Shown here: one piece after another, positions 9,834 to 18,892 of the stretch
Numbering within the stretch: the first letter of the stretch is position 1
Layout of the letters: each line of letters opens with the position of its first letter
Notes under the pieces: model-generated
What the model saw: only the letters and a program-made list of their open reading frames with translations
What the model was told of the DNA's origin: nothing
Database searches by the model: none
Assembly (NCBI GenBank): GCA_024239075.1
Contig: JANBVI010000078.1
Coordinates: forward strand, 1-64,000
Source: Fischerella sp. CENA71
GTDB lineage: Bacteria; Cyanobacteriota; Cyanobacteriia; Cyanobacteriales; Nostocaceae
Reading direction: 5' to 3'
DNA length: 64,000 bases
Position numbers and translations under genes: made by a program

Positions 9834-12800
9834 AGAAAATAAAAAAGCTTTACCAAAATCAAAATTCTTTCTTTTACCTTTTTGGTCTTTCCTTACTATT
9901 TGTTTCTCCCAACGCAGTTTTTGCCAGTGTGGTAAATGGAAAGCAGGGGAACACGGTGACACGGGGACACGGGGACACGGGGACAAGGGGACAAAGGGGA
10001 CAAGGGAGACAAGGGGACACGGGGAAACAAATCTCCGCGTCTCCTATTCACCGCGTCACCGCGTCTTCAGAAGTATCCCCTCCTCTCCTGATTGCCCAGA
10101 ATTCTCCATCTTCCGGTGATCCTAACTCGGTATTTCAACAAGACCCGACAATTGAATTTCAACAAAACCCTAACTCGCCAATCCAACAACAACCCACTTC
10201 GCCAACACCAGAAACAACACCACCACAAACTGATAATTCACCAATAACTACTCCTGCTACAATTCCAGGCAAATCAAAAGTCACACTGGAAATCACACCT
10301 GTAGGCGATCCGCGTGTGCAAGCCGATGGACGCTCCACAATTAAACTGCAAGGAAGAATTATTGATGAAAAAGGTGAGATTATCCGCAAAGATGCGATCG
10401 CAACCTTAACCACCAGCGCCGGGAAATTCGTTGGCGCCGACCAAGATAAAGACCAGGGCGGGTTTCAGGTGCTTGTCATTGATGGGGAATTCACAGCCAC
10501 CTTACAATCAGATATCAAACCCCAACAAGTCAGGATTCGGGCTGCGATCGCCAACATCAAAAAACCATCGCTTAATGTTCCTAGAGAACTGGGTGATATC
10601 AAAAATCCCAGCTTTCCCCAACAGATAGATAATTCCTGGCTAGAGGAAATTGCCCAAGTACCCATAGAAGCCTACACCCAAGTTGAATTCAGTACTTATC
10701 TCCGCCCTTCTTTGGTAACAGGGGTACTGAATTTGCGGATTGGCGCAGGAGGAACAAACTATTGGGGAAGTTTGCAAGAATTTCTCAATCCCGACGAGAT
10801 AGACAAAGGCACAACCGTAGATTTTTATGGGGCTGCCTTTGCTACAGGAAAAATTGGAGATTGGTTATTTACAGGTGCATTCAATAGCGATCGCGCTATC
10901 AACCAAGACTGTGAGGGTAACAATCGCCTGTTTGGTGGTACACAATTCTGCGAACAACCCTATCCGGTTTACGGCGATAGTTCCACCGCTACCCCTACCA
11001 CCCCTTCGATTGACAGTTTCTACGCTCGTTTAGAACGTACTCCCTCGATTGTGGGAGCAGAACCAGATTACTTCATGTGGGGCGACTACACCACCAATGA
11101 ATTTGCTCGCGCCTCCCAACTGTATACAGCGACCTCTCGCCAACTCCACGGTTTCAAAGCTAACTACAACCTGGGCAACCTGCAAATTACAGGCTTATAC
11201 GCCAACAATATTGAAGGTTTCCAACGGGATACCATCGTTCCTGATGGTACTGGTGGCTACTATTTCCTTTCCAAGCGCCTGTTAGTTCCTGGCAGTGAAA
11301 TTGTTTATCTAGAAGCAGAGGAAATTAACCGCCCTGGCACGGTGGTAGAACGCAAACAGATGGTGCGTGGTGCAGACTACGAGATTGATTATGATCGCGG
11401 CACTGTGCGGTTTAATCGTCCGGTTTTTGCCACAGAACTCAACCCCTTCGGTTCAACTTTAGTTAGACGCATTGTCGTTACCTATCAAAATGAAGGTGGC
11501 GAAGACTCCAACCTCCTGGGTGGACGACTGCAATATAACTTCTCCAACGATTTCACCAATAAAACTTTCGGTGCCGTTAGTTATCTCCGGGAAGACCAAG
11601 GCGACCAGGATTTTGAACTCTTCGGCGGAGATTTCTTAGTCTCTTTAGGAAATGCAGGCAAGATAGTCGGGGAATTTGCCCACTCCAATAACAATCTGAT
11701 TACTGGAGAAGAAGCCAGTGGTAATGCTTACCGCCTAGAGGCTTTTGGAAACATCACAGAAAATATTTTCGGTCAAGCTTACTATCGCGCCGTCGAGCCG
11801 AATTTCTCTAACAACGCTACTTTTAGCTTTACACCTGGACAAACTCGCTACGGAGCATCTTTACTCACCAAACTGAGTGACCTGACTAACTTTAGACTTG
11901 CCTACGACGTCGAAGAGAACTACGGTACTGCACCCAGTTCCATTACTAGCTTCTTTGATTTATTCGACCCACAGCCACAAAACCGTCCTGGTGAACGAGT
12001 TAGTAACGAACTGAGAACCTTCCGAGCCGGAATTTTGCAAAAGCTGGGTAATAGTGATCTCAGCCTGGAATATGTCAACCGTTCTCGTGATGACCGTGTA
12101 GGTAATGACTTAGATGGTGATGCGAGTCAGATCGTATCTCGTTTGAAGTTTCCATTGACGGATACCTTGACGTTCCAAGCCCAGAACGAGCTAAATTTGG
12201 GTGATTCTGACCCCTTGTATCCCAACCGGACTACTTTAGGTTTGGACTGGAAAGCTGCTGAGGGAGTGACATTCCGACTGGCACACCAATTTTATGATGA
12301 CAGCGAATTACTGCCAGGGAATTCTCTGACCACCTTAGACACGATTGTCGATCAAAAATTATCAGATGATACTTCCCTTCTGGGTCGTTATTCTGTACTC
12401 TCTGGCTTCGGTGGTTTGCAGGGACAAGGCGCTCTTGGCGTAGCTCACGGTTGGAAGGTTGCACCCGGATTAAAAGTCAACCTGGGTTATCAATACGTAT
12501 TCAAGAATATCTTTAATGGTACAGCAGCCGGAGATAGATACCCGCAATATTACGCAGTGGGTCAAACCGCTTCGACTTTAGGACTGTTTTCTGGTTCCGT
12601 CTACAGCCTGGGGTTTGAATACACCGATAATCCTGATTTCAAAGCCCGCGCCGATTTTGAATATCGTGATGGTGATCAAGGCAATAACCTGGTAATTTCC
12701 GCCGCCGCCGCCGGAAAAATCTCTCCAGCTTTAACAGCCTTAGTTCGCTTCCAACAAGCAGGAGAAGCTAACGTCTACCTTCCTAGCACTGTCAATAGTA

Positions 12801-13516
12801 TCGATACAAACGGGATCAGATTCCAAGAATTGGGAGACACAGCCAATCTCAAAATTGGTTTAGCATACCGCGACCCCACCAATGACAAATTCAACGGATT
12901 GCTGAAATACGAGTGGCGGCAAAACTTTGATTCGATTCCCGAAACTCAACTTACAGGTAGTACAGCCACTGGCCATATCTTTTCCGCAGAGGGTATTTAT
13001 GCCCCTAATTGGCGCTGGGAGTTTTACGGTAAATATGCTTTCCGTAATGGCGTCACCTACTTCGACGATGAGAGATATGACGGTAGTACAAACTTGGCAC
13101 AGTTGCGGGCAGCTTTTCGACTAGGTTATCGCAACGACTTAGCTGTTGAAGGAAGATGGATTGGACAAAACTCGAATAGCGGCACTGACTACGACGAATT
13201 TGGTTTTGCAGTGGAAACTGGATATTACCTCACTCCTGATTTGCGTTTGGGTCTTGGTTACAGCTTTGGTAGTGTGGATGACCGTGACTTTACCGGTTAT
13301 CGTTCCGAAGGTGGTTTATATGTGAATATCAGCCTGAAGTTAAACGAACTTTTAGGCGGCTTTGGTTTACAAAAACCAGTACCTAAGCAAGAACAAGAGT
13401 CGGAAATTCCAACGGCGCAAACAGAACCTGGAAAACAGACATCCCAAAGTAAATTGATTCAGCGTTTGAAAGAAAGGCAGAAGGCAGAAGGGAGGAGGCA
13501 GAAGGCAGAAGGGTGA
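9830..13516 (+). CDS. Large predicted outer-membrane beta-barrel protein with Ig-like domain
   Basis: This 1228-residue protein starts with a signal peptide (residues about 1-33, ending AVFAS). A low-complexity Thr/Gly/Arg segment at about 39-80 is encoded by an inserted G-rich repeat. A Pro/Gln/Thr-rich linker follows, then an Ig-like domain resembling bacterial Big-1/invasin modules at about 148-240 (GRSTIKLQGRIIDEKGEI). Next is a segment typical of large surface proteins (GSEIVYLEAEEINRPG, then ADYEIDYDRGTVRFNRP, about 487-533). From about 550 to 1190 many alternating amphipathic strands suggest an outer-membrane barrel. The C-terminal tail is encoded by AGGCAGA repeats. It is coupled to the upstream gene by an ATGA overlap. 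It may display or export the neighbouring DUF11/SdrD proteins; that is inference. Confidence 0.75.
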   Translation: MKKIKKLYQNQNSFFYLFGLSLLFVSPNAVFASVVNGKQGNTVTRGHGDTGTRGQRGQGRQGDTGKQISASPIHRVTASSEVSPPLLIAQNSPSSGDPNSVFQQDPTIEFQQNPNSPIQQQPTSPTPETTPPQTDNSPITTPATIPGKSKVTLEITPVGDPRVQADGRSTIKLQGRIIDEKGEIIRKDAIATLTTSAGKFVGADQDKDQGGFQVLVIDGEFTATLQSDIKPQQVRIRAAIANIKKPSLNVPRELGDIKNPSFPQQIDNSWLEEIAQVPIEAYTQVEFSTYLRPSLVTGVLNLRIGAGGTNYWGSLQEFLNPDEIDKGTTVDFYGAAFATGKIGDWLFTGAFNSDRAINQDCEGNNRLFGGTQFCEQPYPVYGDSSTATPTTPSIDSFYARLERTPSIVGAEPDYFMWGDYTTNEFARASQLYTATSRQLHGFKANYNLGNLQITGLYANNIEGFQRDTIVPDGTGGYYFLSKRLLVPGSEIVYLEAEEINRPGTVVERKQMVRGADYEIDYDRGTVRFNRPVFATELNPFGSTLVRRIVVTYQNEGGEDSNLLGGRLQYNFSNDFTNKTFGAVSYLREDQGDQDFELFGGDFLVSLGNAGKIVGEFAHSNNNLITGEEASGNAYRLEAFGNITENIFGQAYYRAVEPNFSNNATFSFTPGQTRYGASLLTKLSDLTNFRLAYDVEENYGTAPSSITSFFDLFDPQPQNRPGERVSNELRTFRAGILQKLGNSDLSLEYVNRSRDDRVGNDLDGDASQIVSRLKFPLTDTLTFQAQNELNLGDSDPLYPNRTTLGLDWKAAEGVTFRLAHQFYDDSELLPGNSLTTLDTIVDQKLSDDTSLLGRYSVLSGFGGLQGQGALGVAHGWKVAPGLKVNLGYQYVFKNIFNGTAAGDRYPQYYAVGQTASTLGLFSGSVYSLGFEYTDNPDFKARADFEYRDGDQGNNLVISAAAAGKISPALTALVRFQQAGEANVYLPSTVNSIDTNGIRFQELGDTANLKIGLAYRDPTNDKFNGLLKYEWRQNFDSIPETQLTGSTATGHIFSAEGIYAPNWRWEFYGKYAFRNGVTYFDDERYDGSTNLAQLRAAFRLGYRNDLAVEGRWIGQNSNSGTDYDEFGFAVETGYYLTPDLRLGLGYSFGSVDDRDFTGYRSEGGLYVNISLKLNELLGGFGLQKPVPKQEQESEIPTAQTEPGKQTSQSKLIQRLKERQKAEGRRQKAEG
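9945..10068 (+). repeat. G-rich/C-rich hairpin element inserted in frame in the barrel gene
   Basis: The left arm is tandem ACACGGGG and ACAAGGGG units; the right arm is built of CCGCGTC/CACCGCGT units, so the arms are roughly complementary. The element stays open in frame and encodes a TRGHGDTGTRGQ-like segment just after the signal peptide. Similar elements occur at 20101, 29141, 38538 and 40062. Confidence 0.8.
13474..13513 (+). repeat. AGGCAGA heptamer repeats forming the 3' end of the barrel gene
   Basis: Four AGGCAGA/AGGCAGAAGG units encode the terminal ERQKAEGRRQKAEG of the 1228-residue protein. The natural C-terminus was probably upstream and has been extended or replaced by repeat sequence. 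Confidence 0.7.
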
Positions 13517-13576
13517 AATTTTGTCCTAATTCTTCATACTTCATTGTTTTCAGACGTGGTGCCATAGGAGTGAGTA

Positions 13577-15769
13577 ATGTCCAAGTTGAAATTTAAAAGA
13601 AAGAAGGCAAAAGGAATAATTTACCTTTTACCTTTAACTGTGTACCTTTTACCTCCAGAAGTTGCTTTTGCTCAAACCCCCACTCTTGGTGTGCGAGTGG
13701 TGGTAAATAGCAATCAAGACGGGAGTCCTACGCCAGATAATGCTGTGACTTTGCGGGAAGCGATCGCGATCGTTAATGGTACGCTACCAACAGCAAAACT
13801 CAGTGAAGCCGAAAAAGCACAGGTGACACCAACCACAGGCGGTACTTCTCGAATTGAGTTTAATTTACCTGCTGGTGCAACTACGATCCAGTTACAAACA
13901 CAACTGCCAGATTTAGCTACTCCCGGATTAGCGATCGATGGTTCAACTCAACCAGGATATGATCCAAAAGGTTCAGCAACGGCGGAAATTGCCATTCCTG
14001 TTCCAGTAGTAGCAATCACTCCCGCAGCCAATAAAGAGATTTTGCGCGGATTGACTGTGGTTGCTGATGGTGTGACGATTCGCGGCTTGAGCATTTATGG
14101 TTTTACGGGTAAACCAATCAAACAGATTTTGGGAAATTTGGCTTTTGACACTGATCCCAAGCCAGTAACTCTGACTACACCACCCGGGGATATTGTCATT
14201 GCTCACCCTTTCCCACCTCCAGACATCAGTCGTCAGAAACCGCCTAACAGTAGTTTTCCCTTCCGCGCCTCTGATGTGCCACCCAAAAATGTTGTGATTG
14301 AGAACAACTGGTTGGGATTAACAACTAATGAACAAATGCCAGAGCAAACCTCGGCATTTGGGGTTTATGTTTTTAACTCTCAAGGAGCAACAATCAGGCG
14401 TAACCGAATTTATTATCATGATGGCAGTGCTGTAATTACATCTGTACGTGGTGAAAATACGGTAGTGCAAGAAAATATTCTCGTTGCTAATGGTATTGCG
14501 GGGATGCCGGATGCATTGAGATTTGAGGGTTTGGTCAACCAGTCGCAAATTTTAGGCAATTTGATTTGTGGCAATGATGGGGCTGGTGTGTATTTATTCA
14601 AACCTCAAGGTAACGTAGCCATTCAAAATAACAAAATCACTTACAACGGTAGACGTTTGCGTCGGGCAGCAGTTTACCTGATGGGTAGTAATCACCAGGT
14701 AGTTGGTAATGAAATTGACTATCAAGCTGGTCCGGGAGTTGTGGTATCGGCTTTTCCCAGAAATGATGTTGGTGAGAGAAAACCAGGCGTCAAGAATATT
14801 ATCCAAAATAATAAATTTGCGGCGTTAGAAGGTTTGAGCATTGACCTGAATACCCAGCAAAATTTGGATGCGAGAGACTTTCAGGTGGGAGATGGTCCCA
14901 ACCCGCGCCGGGATTCTGGGAATCGTCGCCTGGAAACTGGGAATGGGGCGATTAATGCTCCCGAATTTAAACAAAGAGCATTTCCGCCTACAGGTAACAG
15001 CGTTACTTTGCAGGGTAAAGCAGATCGCGGTTCGCAAGTGACAATTTACCGTTTAGGTGATTATCAAAGGGGTTACGGCGCATTAAGTGAACCATTGGCA
15101 ACCGTACCTGTAGATAAGAGTGGTAATTTTAGCACCACAGTCGAGAACTTACAAACAGGAGATGCAGTCAGTGCGATCGCCACCGATCCGCAATATGGGA
15201 CATCGGAACCAGCTCTGGCGGCAATTATTGGCACTGATGGCACAAAACCGAATTTAAAGCCTAGTTCTCAACCAAACCAGCCTCCACAGTGTACTTCTCG
15301 ACCAGTACCGCCACCACCACCAGAACCTCCAGCGCCACCGCCACCACCAGAACCTCCAGCACCCATCCGCATCAAAGCACCAAATAATGTTCACTTTGCC
15401 TTAGATAAATCCTTTATTAGTGCTGAAAGTGCTGCTGTCTTGGATCAGGTAGTAGCTGTATTGCAAAAATATCCTTTCATTGTGGTCGAATTACAAGGTC
15501 ACACCGACCCTCGCGCCAGCAATGCGTATAACTTGGCACTGGGTAAACGTCGCGCTTTATCAGTGAGAAATTACCTACTGCGTAAGGGTATTAGTCCAGA
15601 ACGGATGACCATTCGTTCTTTTGGTGAAACCCAACGCAAAACAGAAGGTAATACCCGCGTAGATTATGCACGCGATCGCCGTACAGAAATCATCTACAAA
15701 GACGTACGAGGTATCGAACTCATCGTAGAACCACAAGAACAAGACTTGCAAATAGAAGCTCCGAGGTAA
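13577..15769 (+). CDS. Exported beta-helix protein with C-terminal OmpA domain
   Basis: This 730-residue protein has a signal peptide (about 1-33, ending VAFAQ). A right-handed parallel beta-helix-like region follows (about 40-460), marked by repeated asparagine-rich rungs such as ENNWLGL, RNRIYYHD and QNNKITYNG. An Ig-like region lies at about 470-555, a polyproline linker (PPPPPEPPAP units) at about 575-592, and an OmpA/MotB-type peptidoglycan-binding domain at about 595-715 (LQGHTDPRASNAYNLALGKR). The OmpA domain should tie the protein to the cell wall in the periplasm. A ribosome-binding site (AGGAG) precedes the ATG. It lies 60 bases after the barrel gene, so it is probably in the same operon. 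Confidence 0.85.
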   Translation: MSKLKFKRKKAKGIIYLLPLTVYLLPPEVAFAQTPTLGVRVVVNSNQDGSPTPDNAVTLREAIAIVNGTLPTAKLSEAEKAQVTPTTGGTSRIEFNLPAGATTIQLQTQLPDLATPGLAIDGSTQPGYDPKGSATAEIAIPVPVVAITPAANKEILRGLTVVADGVTIRGLSIYGFTGKPIKQILGNLAFDTDPKPVTLTTPPGDIVIAHPFPPPDISRQKPPNSSFPFRASDVPPKNVVIENNWLGLTTNEQMPEQTSAFGVYVFNSQGATIRRNRIYYHDGSAVITSVRGENTVVQENILVANGIAGMPDALRFEGLVNQSQILGNLICGNDGAGVYLFKPQGNVAIQNNKITYNGRRLRRAAVYLMGSNHQVVGNEIDYQAGPGVVVSAFPRNDVGERKPGVKNIIQNNKFAALEGLSIDLNTQQNLDARDFQVGDGPNPRRDSGNRRLETGNGAINAPEFKQRAFPPTGNSVTLQGKADRGSQVTIYRLGDYQRGYGALSEPLATVPVDKSGNFSTTVENLQTGDAVSAIATDPQYGTSEPALAAIIGTDGTKPNLKPSSQPNQPPQCTSRPVPPPPPEPPAPPPPPEPPAPIRIKAPNNVHFALDKSFISAESAAVLDQVVAVLQKYPFIVVELQGHTDPRASNAYNLALGKRRALSVRNYLLRKGISPERMTIRSFGETQRKTEGNTRVDYARDRRTEIIYKDVRGIELIVEPQEQDLQIEAPR

Positions 15770-15777
15770 GCATGAAT

Positions 15778-15845
15778 CAGTTAACAGTTAACAGTTAACA
15801 GTGACCAGTTTAATTTGATAACTGATAACTGATAACTGATAACTG
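15778..15845. repeat. Heptamer repeats able to form a hairpin
   Basis: Three AGTTAAC units (from 15778) face four TGATAAC units (to 15845), and the two blocks are largely complementary. They separate the OmpA-type gene from the next surface-protein gene and could act as a processing or attenuation structure within the operon. Confidence 0.75.
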
Positions 15846-15876
15846 TCTTTTAGATGAAATATTTAGGAACTAAACG

Positions 15877-18114
15877 ATGAAAGCTCTATTTAAACATTTA
15901 AATTTTTATCCTTGTGGGGGTACGCTGCTAGCAGCACTATTGGCTATTCCCCAAATTCCTCTACAAGGAAGTATTTCCAATCAAAAAGCTGTTGCACAAC
16001 AAGCAAGTTGTCCCGCGGGTACTACACAAGCAACTCTCAATTGGGGAACAACCAATTTCCAAACGGCAAATTTTAATCAAACCTTCAACATAGGGGGCGT
16101 TAGTACTAATTTTCAGATGACGGAAAACCCAGCAGGATTTATCCGAGATCAACCACCTCAAGTTATTGGCCCGGTTCCCTACGGGGTTGTCCCTGGCCCC
16201 TATGGTGGCATTAATAGTCCATATTTGCGCTGGGGAATAGATGCTACACAAAATCGGGACGGTAATTCGACGCTCACTATCACTTTTGCCCAACCAGTGA
16301 CTTTGCCTGTTCCCCTAACATTATTGGATGTAGATCGCGATCGCCAAGACGAACTTCCCTATCAGGATCAAGTTACAGTTACTGCATCCAACCAAGGTCA
16401 AAATGTACCAGTTACTCTAACTAACATTGGATCTGGTGCAGTTGCTCAAATAGTTAGCGCTAATGTGGCACGGGGAGCCGATCCGCGTGTGGGGCCAGGA
16501 AATTCACCTAATGATCAGAATTTAGGTAATGTTTTTGCGACATTTGCTCAACCTGTCACCCAAATTCGGATTGTCTACCAGAGTGGGCCTTTATCGTATG
16601 CCGAAAATCAACGACCTCAACAAGATGAAACTATAGGTCTTGCTGATCTAACTATCTGTGCGTCTTCGGGAACAGGTTCTATCGGTGATACTGTCTTTAA
16701 TGATACCAACGGTAATGGTCAACAAGACCCAGGGGAACCAGGAGTTGGCAATGTCCCCCTCACTTTAACTCTGCCAGGTCCTGATGGACAGCTAGGTACT
16801 GCCGATGATACCACCCAGACAACAAATACTAATGCTAGTGGTAATTATTCTTTCACCAATTTGCCCGCAGGTCCTTACCGAGTAAGTGTTACTCCTCCTG
16901 CTAACTTCTCAGAAGTCACAACTACTGGTGGTAGGCAAGTTGACGTGACTCTGAATTCCGGTCAGTCACTAGATACTGTTGATTTTGGCTTGCGTCAACC
17001 ACTAAACAGTATCGGTGATACTGTCTTTAATGATACCAACGGTAATGGTCAACAAGACCCAGGGGAACCAGGAGTTGGTAATGTTCCCCTCACTCTAACT
17101 CTGCCAGGTGCCGACGGACAGTTAGGTACTGCCGATGATACTACTCAGACAACAAATACCAACGCCAATGGTAATTATTCTTTCACCAATTTACCACCAG
17201 GCCCTTACCGAGTAAGTGTTACTCCTCCTTTTAATTTGCCAGATGTCACAACTGGTGGTGGTAGGCAAGTTGATGTGACACTGAATCCTGGTCAGTCTTT
17301 AGATACTGTTGATTTTGGCCTGCGCCGACCGCCTGGTGGTACAATTGGGGACTTTGTCTTCACAGATCGAAATGGCAACGGCAGTGTTGATAATGGTGAT
17401 AGAGGAATTGCTAATGTGACTTTGACTCTACGAAATAGTAGTGGTCAAGTCGTGAGTACAACTCGTACTGATAACAATGGGAATTATTTGTTTACTGGTT
17501 TGCAGCCAGGTAATTATACTGTAGAGGTGACACAACCAAGTGATTTCACAGCCACAACCAGCACAACTTTAACGGCTAATATCACTGACGCCAACTCCGA
17601 AAATCTCAACATTGACTTTGGTTTCCGTCCTGGTCAAGCGGGAGCATCTGGAGAAACCAATTTGCGGATAGTCAAGCGCATCACCAATGCTTTGAGAAAC
17701 GGTCAGCCCATCAATGGTGTCAGCTTCAACACTTTTATCAATGACCCCAATAATAATGATGACGACAGATTACAGCAAGCTGGGCGATCGCCTGTTGGTC
17801 AAATTAATCTTCAACCACCCTTAAGCAGTGGTGATCAAGTCGAGTACACGGTTTATTTTCTGGCAGATGGTACTCAGCAACTGCAAAATGCTAGATTCTG
17901 CGATCTCATTCCAGCAGGTACAAGCTATGTTTCTAACAGTCTCTCGGTAAATGGAATTAGCAACCAAGGACAGGTCTTATCACCTTTAGCACCACTACAA
18001 GACTTTGCCAATATTTGTGGTGGTAGCAACAATCAAGGCGCAGTCGTTGTCGGCCCAGCTAACATTCCCGGCGGACAGACTGGTCTAATTCGCTTCCGGG
18101 TAACGGTTGATTAG
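15877..18114 (+). CDS. Exported protein with three SdrD-B-like domains and DUF11-like end
   Basis: This 745-residue protein has a signal-type N-terminus (to about residue 41, near AVAQQ). A beta-rich domain at about 48-262 is followed by three SdrD-B-like modules at about 268-377, 378-487 and 488-590. Each opens with IGD and a DxNGNG calcium-binding-type loop. The first two modules are nearly identical. The C-terminal part (about 595-745) resembles DUF11 (LRIVKRITNALRNGQ, then SYVSNSLSVNG). Such proteins usually form extended, calcium-stabilised surface fibres. It is the last gene of the cluster starting at 8895. The ligand is unknown. Confidence 0.8.
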   Translation: MKALFKHLNFYPCGGTLLAALLAIPQIPLQGSISNQKAVAQQASCPAGTTQATLNWGTTNFQTANFNQTFNIGGVSTNFQMTENPAGFIRDQPPQVIGPVPYGVVPGPYGGINSPYLRWGIDATQNRDGNSTLTITFAQPVTLPVPLTLLDVDRDRQDELPYQDQVTVTASNQGQNVPVTLTNIGSGAVAQIVSANVARGADPRVGPGNSPNDQNLGNVFATFAQPVTQIRIVYQSGPLSYAENQRPQQDETIGLADLTICASSGTGSIGDTVFNDTNGNGQQDPGEPGVGNVPLTLTLPGPDGQLGTADDTTQTTNTNASGNYSFTNLPAGPYRVSVTPPANFSEVTTTGGRQVDVTLNSGQSLDTVDFGLRQPLNSIGDTVFNDTNGNGQQDPGEPGVGNVPLTLTLPGADGQLGTADDTTQTTNTNANGNYSFTNLPPGPYRVSVTPPFNLPDVTTGGGRQVDVTLNPGQSLDTVDFGLRRPPGGTIGDFVFTDRNGNGSVDNGDRGIANVTLTLRNSSGQVVSTTRTDNNGNYLFTGLQPGNYTVEVTQPSDFTATTSTTLTANITDANSENLNIDFGFRPGQAGASGETNLRIVKRITNALRNGQPINGVSFNTFINDPNNNDDDRLQQAGRSPVGQINLQPPLSSGDQVEYTVYFLADGTQQLQNARFCDLIPAGTSYVSNSLSVNGISNQGQVLSPLAPLQDFANICGGSNNQGAVVVGPANIPGGQTGLIRFRVTVD
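16681..17340 (+). repeat. Two tandem 330-bp repeats (SdrD-B modules)
   Basis: The units begin at 16681 and 17011 with the same ATCGGTGATACTGTCTTTAA. They are nearly identical at the DNA level, including most silent sites, over 110 codons each. This points to recent duplication or gene conversion. The third module at about 17341 is diverged. Confidence 0.88.
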
Positions 18115-18123
18115 AGGGGAAAA

Positions 18124-18264
18124 GGGATCGGGGATCGGGGATCGGGAATTTGGGATTGGGGATTGGTTATTCTCTTTTGTCTCCCTGCTCCCTGCTCTCT
18201 TCTAAGAGCTTCCTTAGCTCCCTTGTCTCCCTATTCCCCGATCCCCAATCCCCAATCCCCAATT
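18124..18264. repeat. GGGATCGG / CCGATCCCC heptamer blocks in inverted orientation
   Basis: The left block (18124-18166) has GGGGATC and GGGGATT units, and the right block (18235-18264) has the complementary CCCCGAT and CCCCAAT units. A strong hairpin between the convergent surface-protein and usp genes could serve as a bidirectional terminator. The usp stop codon is at its edge. Confidence 0.75.
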
Positions 18265-18673
18265 ACGTTACAATCAACACTGGACAAGGAGACAAATTAA
18301 TCACACGGTTTGTAACACTCTCATGAGCGCCTTCGTCAGTTAAACCAAGTCCTCGACAGCCCATGACGATTAGATTTGCTTCTATCTCATCAGCTACATC
18401 ACAAATTACAAATGCGGGTTTACCCTGTCTTTCAATTGTTTCTGTTTGAATTCCTTGTTGGGAAAAGGCGATTTTCGCAGTCTCTAGCAGTTTGGCAACA
18501 TTTTCTGGTGAGGACATAACAACATCCTCTTTTGGTGCATCTGTATCTGGTTCTTCCACCACGCTCAAAAGCACCAAACTACTGTTGTACTTTTGTACAA
18601 CATCTATCACGACATTGATCGCTTCCTGAGTTTCCCGACTTTGATCAATTGGAAACAGAACTTTTTTGAACAT
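18263..18673 (-). CDS. Universal stress protein, UspA family
   Basis: This is a small cytosolic UspA-fold protein of about 136 residues. It has the N-terminal strand KKVLFPIDQS and the C-terminal nucleotide-loop region (NLIVMGCRGLGLTDEG, then SVTNRVINLSPCPVLIV), matching the ATP-binding-type G-x2-G pattern only in part. The frame can start at an ATG at 18682, but AGGTGA lies five bases before the ATG at 18673, so I choose the later one. It stands alone between a repeat block and pgk, which is divergent. Confidence 0.88.
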   Translation of the reverse strand: MFKKVLFPIDQSRETQEAINVVIDVVQKYNSSLVLLSVVEEPDTDAPKEDVVMSSPENVAKLLETAKIAFSQQGIQTETIERQGKPAFVICDVADEIEANLIVMGCRGLGLTDEGAHESVTNRVINLSPCPVLIVT

Positions 18674-18878
18674 TGCATTCACCTGTTGCTTGATAGAATT
18701 GACTGTCTGCTTCCTGCTTTTGTTAGAGCATGAGAGTGGCTATTTCTCCACATGTTTTGGTATTGTCACCGCAGACAATTAACAAGAAACTAATCACTTA
18801 ACAATTCTTTGCACCACGTACTCCTGTACAATCACAGAATAGAGTCTACTAAATGTAAAACATAACAAAAAGGCAATC

Positions 18879-18884
18879 AGGAGG
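18879..18884 (+). promoter_or_regulatory. Strong ribosome-binding site deciding the GTG start of pgk
   Basis: AGGAGG lies 8 bases before GTG at 18893. It supports this start over any later ATG. Confidence 0.8.
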
Positions 18885-18892
18885 TTTGTGAC

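Noticed and set aside
9775-10119. 114-codon plus-strand frame overlapping the barrel gene
   Set aside because: It is a shadow frame through the G-rich repeat; the longer coupled frame with a signal peptide is clearly the gene.
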